A DNA stretch of 7,565 nt from Kiloniellales bacterium. Its GTDB lineage: Bacteria; Pseudomonadota; Alphaproteobacteria; Kiloniellales; JAKSDN01. Position 1 is the first letter of the stretch. Every line of letters begins with the position of its first letter. Both the position numbers and the translations under genes were made by a program. This document shows positions 1-5,492 of the stretch, one piece after another. The stretch lies in assembly GCA_022360075.1 (NCBI GenBank), contig JAKSDN010000771.1, positions 1 through 7,565 on the forward strand, in the 5' to 3' direction. Under the pieces are notes generated by a model, which saw nothing but the letters and a program-made list of their open reading frames with translations, was not told where the DNA came from and did no database searches.

Positions 1-198
1 GGGGTTCGAGCGGCCGCCAATCCTGTCGGTCACGGCCTCGGACGCGGCCCCCACCAGATTGGAGGCCAGCGGGAGGCCCAGTTGGGCCGCCTCCTCGGCA
101 AGCTGATCCAGGTTCTCTCTGAGCTTCTCGAGCCTAGAAGGCAAAGCGACGATGGTCGTCCCGTCGTCGCGGTCGGACGTGCGCGGGTTCACGTGCAT
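1..198 (-). CDS. Hypothetical protein, N-terminal part (cut by left edge)
   Basis: The minus strand is open for 66 codons from an ATG at 198-196 to the window edge, with no stop. The protein begins MHVNPRTSDRDDGTTIVALP. A stretch rich in Leu, Glu and Gln follows at about residues 21-40 (RLEKLRENLDQLAEEAAQLG), which should be helical and possibly coiled-coil. After it comes an Ala/Val-rich stretch, LPLASNLVGAASEAVTDRI. No signal peptide or known motif is visible. The GGGAG at about 10 bases upstream of the ATG is a possible ribosome binding site; GGAAG directly touching the ATG is too close. The gene is divergent from the DCC-family gene, so its promoter should lie in 199-404. Nothing suggests a function. 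The overlapping plus-strand frame at 82-330 looks less protein-like, so this strand is preferred, but with only 66 codons visible the call is moderate. Confidence 0.5.
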   Translation of the reverse strand, partial: MHVNPRTSDRDDGTTIVALPSRLEKLRENLDQLAEEAAQLGLPLASNLVGAASEAVTDRIGGRSNP

Positions 199-219
199 CT
201 TCCGCTAGCTCCCTGTTTG

Positions 220-239
220 AACGCTTCATGCGCAGCGTT
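220..239. repeat. Inverted repeat AACGCT-N8-AGCGTT
   Basis: Perfect 6-bp arms at 220-225 and 234-239 are separated by 8 bases. The repeat lies just upstream of the minus-strand gene start (22 bases from the ATG), so on that mRNA it would be in the 5' leader or near the promoter. It could be an operator or a chance palindrome. Confidence 0.35.
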
Positions 240-265
240 GCTCTGTCGATGTGCGAGTATCCCGT

Positions 266-287
266 GGTCCACAGAGCGGACCTGTGG
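266..287. repeat. Two overlapping inverted repeats
   Basis: GGTCC (266-270) pairs with GGACC (278-282), and CCACAG (269-274) pairs with CTGTGG (282-287). The arms overlap, so only one of the two hairpins could form at a time. This may be an operator in the divergent promoter region or coincidence. Confidence 0.3.
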
Positions 288-305
288 GAAAAATCACATT
301 CTTGA

Positions 306-321
306 TTCGTGTCCTCACGAA
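306..321. promoter_or_regulatory. Palindrome TTCGTG-N4-CACGAA, possible operator
   Basis: Perfect 6-bp arms at 306-311 and 316-321 flank the 4-base centre TCCT, giving a 16-bp dyad of the size expected for a dimeric helix-turn-helix regulator. It lies in the spacer between the divergent genes, 107 bases from the minus-strand start and 158 bases from the DCC-family ATG. A TTGATT hexamer at 302-307 overlaps its left arm and could be a -35 element, but no convincing -10 follows. No known regulator consensus is recognised. Confidence 0.35.
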
Positions 322-359
322 ATGATGTAGATTTCCATCTTTGCGTGCCGCGCCACCAG

Positions 360-387
360 GCCGCTGCACCCTAGCGGTGCAAGCGGC
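360..387. repeat. Long stem-loop upstream of the DCC-family gene
   Basis: TGCACC (365-370) pairs perfectly with GGTGCA (376-381) around the loop CTAGC. If A382 is bulged, the stem continues as GCCGC (360-364) with GCGGC (383-387). The result is an 11-bp stem with one bulge and a 5-base loop. No T-run follows on either strand, so it does not look like a canonical intrinsic terminator. It may be structure in the DCC-gene leader or a regulator site. Confidence 0.4.
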
Positions 388-479
388 ATCCCTGCCCTCC
401 CTCGTTGGCGTCGCCGAGGCACCCGCAGAGGCCTCCCACCTTGACAGAAGGGGCGGCCAAGCCAGTTTCGCTCATTGAC

Positions 480-878
480 ATGGCCGCCCTCACCACCTTC
501 TACAACGGCGCCTGCCCGATCTGCCGGATGGAGATCGAGCACTACAAGCGCTTAAGCGCCGCCGCCGGCTTGGCGGGCGAGCTCGCCTGGTGCGACATCA
601 GCCGGGAGCCGAACGCGCTGGCCGCCCGGGGCCTCGTGGGCGACGCCCTGACCCGCCGGCTCCACGTCGTCGACGGAGATCGCCATTTGCTGAGCGGCGT
701 GGAGGCCTTCGCGGCGATCTGGCGCCATCTGCCGCGCTACCGCTGGCTCGCCCGGCTGACGCGGGTCGCCTGGCTGAAGCCGGCCCTGGAGGCGGCATAC
801 GAGGCCCTGGCCTGGGCGCTCTTCCATTGGAACAAGCGCAGAGCCACCGCCGCGGGCAACGCGCCGTCGAACCCGTGA
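480..878 (+). CDS. DCC-family (DUF393) thiol-disulfide oxidoreductase-like protein
   Basis: This 132-residue protein of the DCC/DUF393 family has a short thioredoxin-like fold with a CxxC motif. The N-terminus carries the family signature FYNGACPIC, with the cysteine pair at C12 and C15, followed by MEIEHYK. WCDIS (residues 37-41) and SGVEAFAAIW (72-81) are the other conserved blocks, and an aromatic helical tail (LEAAYEALAWALFHWNKRR) follows. The family name comes from an Asp two residues before the first Cys region; here Asn9 replaces it, a variant I recall as common in alphaproteobacterial members. A redox role is suggested by the CxxC, but the family's substrate is not firmly established. 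There is no signal peptide, so it is probably cytoplasmic. The ATG at 480 is chosen because family members start about seven residues before the YNG/YDG motif. The open frame extends upstream to a TTG at 405 (with another TTG at 441), but that extension is Pro-rich and unlike the family. No clear Shine-Dalgarno precedes 480. Confidence 0.85.
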   Translation: MAALTTFYNGACPICRMEIEHYKRLSAAAGLAGELAWCDISREPNALAARGLVGDALTRRLHVVDGDRHLLSGVEAFAAIWRHLPRYRWLARLTRVAWLKPALEAAYEALAWALFHWNKRRATAAGNAPSNP

Positions 879-971
879 CGGTCCGCGGCCGCGAGCCCGC
901 CACCCGGCGGCGAGGCCCTAACCTCCGCTGGTAATTCCACGCCTGAGTCTCGATTGAAGGTTATGCGCGAG

Positions 972-995
972 CTGCGCCCAATCGGAAGGGCGCAG
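972..995. repeat. Perfect 8-bp stem-loop before the kinase gene
   Basis: CTGCGCCC (972-979) and GGGCGCAG (988-995) are exact reverse complements around the 8-base loop AATCGGAA. The stem lies 93 bases after the DCC-gene stop and 70 bases before the kinase start. No U-tract follows it, so it could be a weak terminator for the upstream gene or leader structure of the kinase mRNA. The rest of 879-1065 holds no gene. TAAGAT at 1014-1019 is a possible -10 but has no matching -35. Confidence 0.45.
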
Positions 996-1056
996 GCCGT
1001 AGGATTCCTCTGCTAAGATATCGGCGAGAGGACGCTGCGGGCAGACAAGACAGCGC

Positions 1057-1063
1057 GAGGGAG
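1057..1063 (+). promoter_or_regulatory. Ribosome binding site GAGGGAG for the kinase GTG start
   Basis: This purine-rich GAGGGAG ends two bases before the GTG at 1066, and its GAGG core is five bases from it. It is the main reason for choosing this non-ATG start. Confidence 0.6.
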
Positions 1064-1065
1064 CC

Positions 1066-4000
1066 GTGTCTCAGGACGAACCGGATCAGCCGGCCTCCGC
1101 GAACCGTGCAGAGCACGAACAGGCGCTGTTGGACTTCGCCGTCTCTCAGTCGCCGGCGATCTTCTACATCGCCGACCTGAACGGCGCGAAGCCGATCCGC
1201 TTCATCTCGAGCAACGTCGAGAAGCTGACGGGCCACGCGCCCGAGGCCTTTCTCTCCGACCCCGGCTACGGGCGGCGCTTCATTCATCCCGAAGACCGCG
1301 ACGCCTACCAGGCTCGCCTCGAAGAGCTGCGCGAGAGCGGCGCGGCGAGCCACGAGTATCGTTTCGCGACGACCTCGGGGGACTACCGCTGGTTTCGCGA
1401 CGAGCTGCGCCGCATCGAGGTGTCACAGGCAGACGAAGAGTTCGTCGGCTGCATGATCGACATCACGGCGGAAAAGCAAGTTGCTCGGCTCCTGCACGAC
1501 GCGGTCGAGAGCTTGCCGACGGGCTTTGCCGTCTACGACAAGGAGGGGCGCCTGATCCTCGCCAACCAGGCCTTGGCCCTCGCCCAGACCGGGGAGAAGG
1601 ACAAGGACCCGGCCAACCTGGTGGGCCTGCCGCGCGAGGAGATCATCCTACGCGTGCTGCCGATCACCCGTTCCATCGACGGCCGAAAAGTAACGCCGGA
1701 TCGGGCGACGGCGAAAGCCCTGGATCGGCACATCGGCGAACTGGAGAACGCGACGCTCGAGATCGAGCTCGCCGACGGCCGCTGGCGCTTGATGTCCTGC
1801 CACCCGACCTCCGAAGGCGGCCAGATCACCTATGGCACCGACATCACCGACCAGAAGCGGCGCGAGGCCGAGCTGCGCCAGACCCGAGAGATCCTGGAGG
1901 ACGCCGTCGAATCGCTGTCCGAGGGCTTCGTGCTCTGGGACGGCGACGACCGGCTCGTGACCTGCAACTCTCAGTACCGGGCCTTCAACCCCATGATCCA
2001 GGATCTCCTGGTGCGCGGTGCCAAGTGGGAGGACCTGGCGCGGGCGCGGGCCGAGCGGGGCCAGTTCCAGGACGCCGTCGGACGCCTGGACGCCTGGCTG
2101 GCGGAACGGGTCTCCGAACGCGGCAGGGTCCTCAGCAACCAGTTTCAGCTCACCGACGGCCGCTGGTTCGAGGACTCGCACCGCCGCACGCGCGAGGGCG
2201 GGCTGGTCACCACCTGGCGCGAGATCACCGAGCAGAGGGCGATGGAGGTGGCGCTGCGGGAGAACGAGGCGCTGATCCGGCGTATCCTCGACGCCTGCCC
2301 GCTGCCCGTCCGGATGTGGAACTGGCGAAGCGGACAAGTGATCTACGAGAGCCCGGCCTGCAGCCAGCTCTTCCAAGTCGACGGCACCAAGCTGACGATC
2401 GAGGAGCGCGCGACGGCTTACGTGAACCCGGCCGACCGCAAGCACTATCATGTCCGGCTGCAAGAGGACGGCTCGATCGACAACATGGAGACCGAGCTCA
2501 GACGGCGCGACGGGACGACCTTTTGGGCCGCCATCTCGGCCCGGCTCATCGACTACAAGGGCGAGCCGGCCGTGGTCTCGAGCATCGTCGACCTCACGGA
2601 GCAGAAGACGCGTGAGGCCGAGCTGCGCCAGGCGCGCGAGACGCTCGACGACGCCATCGAATCGCTGTCCGAAGGCCTGGCGCTCTACGATTCCGAGGAC
2701 CGGCTGGTGCTCTGCAATTCGCAGTACAAGCGCTTTCACGGCGACAGCGAGGATCTGCTGGTTCCGGGAACACCCTGGCGCGAGGTGACTCGCCGAAGGG
2801 GGGAGCGCGGCCTGTTCGTCGAGGCGGCCGGCCAGTTGGAGGAATGGCTCGAGGGCCAGATGGCCCAGCGCGGCAAGGCCCAGCACGAGGAGTTTCCCTT
2901 CCAGGGCGACCGCTGGTTCGAATACTCGCATCGCCCGACCCGGCAAGGCGGCTTCGTGTCGACCTGGCGCGACGTCAGCGAGCGCAAAGCCATGGAGCAG
3001 GCGCTGCGCGAGAGCGAAGACCTGCTGCGCCGTGTCCTCAACGTCTGTCCGCTGCCGGTGACCATGTATCAGGTCGAAGACTCGCAAGTCGTCTACGAGA
3101 ACCCGGCGGCCGAGGAGCTTTTCGGCCAGCGCACGCCGGGCAGCGAGCGGCCCTCGCGCTGGCTCAACGTCGAGGAAAGGGGGCGCTACGTTCAGCGCCT
3201 CCATGAGAAGGGCATTCTCGATGGCGTCGAGGTCCAGTACCGCCGCGCCGACGGCTCGCCCTTCTGGGGCGCCCTTTCGGCGCGCCTGATCGACTACAAA
3301 GGCGAGGATGTCGTGGTCGCCAGCGTCTTCGACCTCACCGACCGGCGCGAGGTCGAGGAAGAGATGGCGCGCCAGCGCGAGCTGCTGCACCAAAGCGAGA
3401 AGCTGAGCGCGCTGGGCGAGCTGCTGGCGGGCGTGGCCCACGAGCTCAACAACCCGCTCTCGGTCCTGGTCGGCCAAGCGGCGCTGCTGCGCGAGACCAG
3501 CAAGGACGAGGCGACAGCCAAGCGCGCCGAGAAGATCGGCAATGCCGCGGAACGCTGCGCGCGCATCGTCCGCACTTTCCTGGCGATGGCCCGCCAACGC
3601 CCGGGCCAGGTCAAGGCCGTCGACCTCAACGAGATCATCGTGTCCGCCCTCGAAGTCACCGCCTACTCCCTGCGCAGCTCCGGGGTCGAGGTCACGCTGA
3701 ACCTCGACGAGGCGCTGCCCCGTATCACGGCGGACGGCGACCAGCTTCGTCAGGTGGTCACCAACCTCGTGGTCAACGCCGACCATGCCCTCCAGGACGT
3801 CACCGGCGCCCGCAAGCTCAGCATCAGCTCCGAGTTGCGCAGGGGCAAGGGACAGGCGGTGATCGAGGTCAAGGACAACGGACCGGGGATACCGCCGGAG
3901 CTGCGGCGCCGGATCTTCGAGCCCCTGTTCACGACCAAGGCGACCGGATCGGGCACGGGCATCGGCCTTGCCCTCTGCCACCGCATCATCGAGGCCCACG

Positions 4001-4506
4001 GCGGCACCATCGCCTTGGAAAGCCAAGCCGGCCAAGGGGCATGCTTCTCCATTCGTCTGCCGATCGTACCGGTCGTGGAGATGACGAAGGCCGACCAGAG
4101 CCGGCCCGACTGGGGCGCCCGGCCCTGCCGCGTGATGGTCATCGACGACGAGATCGACGTGGCCGAACTGATCGCCGAGGTGCTGCGCGAGGACGGTCAC
4201 GAGGTCGAGCTCGCCTCCTCGGGCGAGACCGCCCTCGCCCGCATCACCGACTCGGCCTTCGACTTGGTGTTGAGCGACATTCGAATGCCGGGCATGGACG
4301 GCCCGCGCCTGTTTCAAGCGGTCGTCGACAGCCGGCCGGAGCTGGCCGGCAAGGTCGCTTTCATCACCGGCGATACCATGAGCACCAAGGTCCGCAGCTT
4401 TCTCGACAACTCCGGCTGTCATTACATCGAGAAGCCGATCACGCCGAGCGACTTGCGCCACCTGGTGCGCTCCATGGCCGAGGCGAGCCGCCCGTCTGGC
4501 GCATAG
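1066..4506 (+). CDS. Soluble multi-PAS hybrid sensor histidine kinase with C-terminal receiver
   Basis: This 1146-residue hybrid two-component kinase has no transmembrane segment or signal peptide, so it should sense cytoplasmic signals. Six PAS domains are inferred: PAS1 about 25-137 (PAS_3-like, with HPEDRDAY), PAS2 about 145-263, PAS3 about 275-393, PAS4 about 402-513, PAS5 about 525-643 and PAS6 about 652-762. A helical linker (about 760-785) leads to HisKA with the H-box AHELNNPLS; His792 is the phosphorylated residue. HATPase_c shows the N-box Asn904 (NLVVNADHAL), G1 DNGPGI (937-942), F-box FEPLFTTK (951-958) and G2 GSGTGIGLAL (961-970). The receiver (about 1021-1140) has acidic Asp1027/Asp1028, phospho-acceptor Asp1071 (SDIRMPGMDG), Thr1101 and Lys1123 (EKP), so all key residues are intact. 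No HPt or output domain is present, so phosphate must pass to a protein outside the window or the receiver must tune the kinase. The signal is unknown. PAS3-PAS4 and PAS5-PAS6 are a tandem duplication. No LOV-type flavin cysteine motif or haem motif is recognisable. Confidence 0.95.
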   Translation: MSQDEPDQPASANRAEHEQALLDFAVSQSPAIFYIADLNGAKPIRFISSNVEKLTGHAPEAFLSDPGYGRRFIHPEDRDAYQARLEELRESGAASHEYRFATTSGDYRWFRDELRRIEVSQADEEFVGCMIDITAEKQVARLLHDAVESLPTGFAVYDKEGRLILANQALALAQTGEKDKDPANLVGLPREEIILRVLPITRSIDGRKVTPDRATAKALDRHIGELENATLEIELADGRWRLMSCHPTSEGGQITYGTDITDQKRREAELRQTREILEDAVESLSEGFVLWDGDDRLVTCNSQYRAFNPMIQDLLVRGAKWEDLARARAERGQFQDAVGRLDAWLAERVSERGRVLSNQFQLTDGRWFEDSHRRTREGGLVTTWREITEQRAMEVALRENEALIRRILDACPLPVRMWNWRSGQVIYESPACSQLFQVDGTKLTIEERATAYVNPADRKHYHVRLQEDGSIDNMETELRRRDGTTFWAAISARLIDYKGEPAVVSSIVDLTEQKTREAELRQARETLDDAIESLSEGLALYDSEDRLVLCNSQYKRFHGDSEDLLVPGTPWREVTRRRGERGLFVEAAGQLEEWLEGQMAQRGKAQHEEFPFQGDRWFEYSHRPTRQGGFVSTWRDVSERKAMEQALRESEDLLRRVLNVCPLPVTMYQVEDSQVVYENPAAEELFGQRTPGSERPSRWLNVEERGRYVQRLHEKGILDGVEVQYRRADGSPFWGALSARLIDYKGEDVVVASVFDLTDRREVEEEMARQRELLHQSEKLSALGELLAGVAHELNNPLSVLVGQAALLRETSKDEATAKRAEKIGNAAERCARIVRTFLAMARQRPGQVKAVDLNEIIVSALEVTAYSLRSSGVEVTLNLDEALPRITADGDQLRQVVTNLVVNADHALQDVTGARKLSISSELRRGKGQAVIEVKDNGPGIPPELRRRIFEPLFTTKATGSGTGIGLALCHRIIEAHGGTIALESQAGQGACFSIRLPIVPVVEMTKADQSRPDWGARPCRVMVIDDEIDVAELIAEVLREDGHEVELASSGETALARITDSAFDLVLSDIRMPGMDGPRLFQAVVDSRPELAGKVAFITGDTMSTKVRSFLDNSGCHYIEKPITPSDLRHLVRSMAEASRPSGA
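1861..2610 (+). repeat. Internal tandem duplication, copy 1 (PAS3-PAS4)
   Basis: This is residues 266-515 of the kinase, starting at REAELRQ. It matches copy 2 at a constant offset of 250 residues over most of its length: SLSEG 283/533, NSQY 301/551, GG[LF]V[TS]TWR 378/628 and CPLPV 411/661. The DNA is also alike in places, for example an identical 18-base run coding EAELRQ at 1864 and 2614. Confidence 0.8.
2611..3351 (+). repeat. Internal tandem duplication, copy 2 (PAS5-PAS6)
   Basis: This is residues 516-762 of the kinase, paralogous to copy 1. It is three residues shorter, because the offset falls to 247 in the last PAS (SARLIDYKGE at 491 and 738). The gap therefore lies between CPLPV and SARLIDYKGE. 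Confidence 0.8.
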
Positions 4507-4533
4507 GGGCTATTCCGGCCAGGGCGTTGCAAA

Positions 4534-4567
4534 GGACCGAAGAGGGCTTACGGTCTGAGCCTAGGCT
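4534..4567 (+). repeat. Stem-loop and 10-bp palindrome between kinase and pdxJ
   Basis: GACCGAAG (4535-4542) pairs with CTT-A-CGGTC (4547-4555) around the loop AGGG with A4550 bulged; a G4534-T4556 pair may extend it. It begins 28 bases after the kinase stop. The perfect palindrome AGCCTAGGCT follows at 4558-4567, six bases before the pdxJ ATG. No T-run follows the stem, so termination is uncertain; it may partly uncouple pdxJ from the kinase or lie in the pdxJ leader. Confidence 0.4.
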
Positions 4568-4573
4568 GAGCCC

Positions 4574-5320
4574 ATGCCAAGATCCGTCAAACTCTCCATC
4601 AACCTCAACAAGATCGCGCTGCTGCGAAACCAGCGCGACGTCGGCTATCCGGACCCGCTGAAGGCCGCGCGTACGGTGATCGAAGCCGGCGCCGACGGTA
4701 TCACCGTTCACCCGCGGCCCGATGAACGGCACATCCGACGGGCCGACGTCATGGCCCTGGCCGAGCTTCTCACCGAGGATTGGGCGGCCGGCACCGAGTT
4801 CAACATCGAAGGCTTTCCATCACAGGCGTACCTGGAGCTGGTCACTGCTGTGCGTCCGACCCAGGCCACGCTGGTGCCCGATGCACCGGAGCAGTTGACC
4901 TCGGACCACGGCTGGCACCTACCTGACCGGAACAAATTCCTAGCGCCGATCGTCGCGCGTCTTAAGGGCGACGGCATTCGTGTCAGCCTCTTCCTGGATC
5001 CCGAGCCGAACTGCATCCGTGCGGCCGCCGAGCTCGGCGCCGATCGAGTTGAGCTCTACACCGGACCCTACGCCCAAGCTTTCGGCGGCCCCGCGGCCGC
5101 AACGTCCCGGGAACGCTACCGCCGGGCCGGCGAGGCGGCTGTCGAGGCCGGCTTGGGCCTGAACGCGGGCCACGACCTCGCCCTGGACAACCTGCCCGGT
5201 CTTCTCCCCGTGCTACCGGAGCTGGCCGAGGTGTCGATCGGCCATGCCTTCACGGCCGATGCCCTCTGGCTTGGGCTCGAAGCGGCCGTCGGCGCCTATC
5301 TGGAGGCTTTGTCACACTGA
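4574..5320 (+). CDS. pdxJ: Pyridoxine 5'-phosphate synthase (Bacteroidetes-type motifs)
   Basis: This 248-residue cytoplasmic TIM-barrel enzyme makes pyridoxine 5'-phosphate from 3-amino-2-oxopropyl phosphate and 1-deoxy-D-xylulose 5-phosphate, the last ring-forming step of DXP-dependent vitamin B6 synthesis. Visible motifs in order are KLSINLNKIALLRN (6-19), GADGITVHPRPDERHIR (39-55, with His46 and His53), FNIEGFP (76-82, catalytic Glu79), LVPD (100-103), VSLFLD (137-142), RVELYTGPYA (158-167, Glu160), LNAGHDL (196-202, His200) and SIGHAF (221-226). Length and catalytic residues fit a working enzyme. The N-terminal NxNK, HPRPDER and NIEGFP blocks differ from the NIDH, HLREDRR and NLEMA of E. 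coli PdxJ and match the branch I associate with Bacteroidetes. The usual acpS neighbour is not seen in this window. The ATG at 4574 fits the family N-terminus, but the ribosome binding site is weak. The gene lies 67 bases after the kinase. Confidence 0.93.
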   Translation: MPRSVKLSINLNKIALLRNQRDVGYPDPLKAARTVIEAGADGITVHPRPDERHIRRADVMALAELLTEDWAAGTEFNIEGFPSQAYLELVTAVRPTQATLVPDAPEQLTSDHGWHLPDRNKFLAPIVARLKGDGIRVSLFLDPEPNCIRAAAELGADRVELYTGPYAQAFGGPAAATSRERYRRAGEAAVEAGLGLNAGHDLALDNLPGLLPVLPELAEVSIGHAFTADALWLGLEAAVGAYLEALSH

Positions 5321-5330
5321 TTCCAATCGC

Positions 5331-5360
5331 TTGACGCAATTATGATTCACATCATGGTAT
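5331..5360 (+). promoter_or_regulatory. Possible sigma-70 promoter for the envelope operon
   Basis: TTGACG (5331-5336) is a near-consensus -35, followed after 18 bases by TGGTAT (5355-5360), a weak -10. TATGAT at 5341-5346 is a better -10 but lacks a good -35. TAGGAT at 5372-5377 is another candidate. The region 5321-5380 is clearly AT-richer than the genes either side, which supports a promoter somewhere here but not its exact position. Confidence 0.35.
5342..5355. promoter_or_regulatory. FNR/CRP-family-like palindrome ATGAT-N4-ATCAT
   Basis: This exact 5-bp dyad with 4-base spacing (ATGAT TCAC ATCAT) matches 8 of the 10 defined bases of the FNR/FixK-type consensus TTGAT-N4-ATCAA; only the two outermost bases differ. 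It is 137 bases upstream of the peptidoglycan-binding gene start, next to candidate -10 hexamers. If TAGGAT at 5372-5377 is the -10, the dyad centre would sit about 35 bases before the start of transcription, near an activator position. The regulator is inferred, not shown. Confidence 0.35.
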
Positions 5361-5480
5361 CAATCCTGCCGTAGGATGATGGGCGTTTTGCGGCACTGGA
5401 TAGGGCCCGGGCGGGCGAGCCTAGGCCAGCCGCGCGGTTGCGGCGCGCAGCGGTTTCGCGTCCGCAGCGAACGCTCTGTC

Positions 5481-5487
5481 AGGTAGG
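5481..5487 (+). promoter_or_regulatory. Ribosome binding site AGGTAGG deciding a TTG start
   Basis: AGGTAGG ends five bases before the TTG at 5493. The ATG at 5538 (codon 16) and GTG at 5532 have no comparable site and would delete the hydrophobic N-terminal segment. Confidence 0.6.
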
Positions 5488-5492
5488 TCGGA

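Larger units (their letters stand above)
199..479. other. Divergent intergenic spacer
   Basis: This spacer separates the minus-strand gene from the DCC-family gene. It is less GC-rich around 285-340 than the flanking genes, as expected for a promoter region. Four inverted repeats are listed separately. A perfect -35-like hexamer TTGACA sits at 441-446, but nothing resembling TATAAT lies 16-18 bases downstream. If that promoter were real, transcription would start at or near the ATG at 480, giving a nearly leaderless mRNA. No credible coding frame is seen here. Confidence 0.5.

Noticed and set aside
82..330. Plus-strand 82-codon frame at the left edge
   Set aside because: It overlaps the minus-strand gene start and runs into the AT-richer spacer. 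Its translation is Arg/Cys/Leu-rich with no family pattern, and it has no ribosome binding site.
1066..1500. LOV-type flavin photosensor in the first PAS domain
   Set aside because: The conserved cysteine motif of LOV domains (NCRFLQ-type) is absent; the domain reads as an ordinary PAS_3-like fold.
1648..4461. Open frame of 937 codons on the minus strand, opposite the kinase
   Set aside because: It lies wholly within the kinase gene, whose domains and catalytic motifs are unambiguous. Long antisense frames without stops are common opposite GC-rich genes with strong third-position bias. The translation is an Ala/Leu/Gly/Asp-rich sequence with no recognisable domain.
4534..4567. Intrinsic transcription terminator after the kinase
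   Set aside because: A stem-loop is present, but there is no run of T after it, so it is listed as a structural repeat rather than called a terminator.
4041..4661. Plus-strand 206-codon frame bridging kinase end and pdxJ start
   Set aside because: It is an out-of-frame, Arg/Gly-rich translation of the receiver domain and the pdxJ start, both firmly identified in their own frames.
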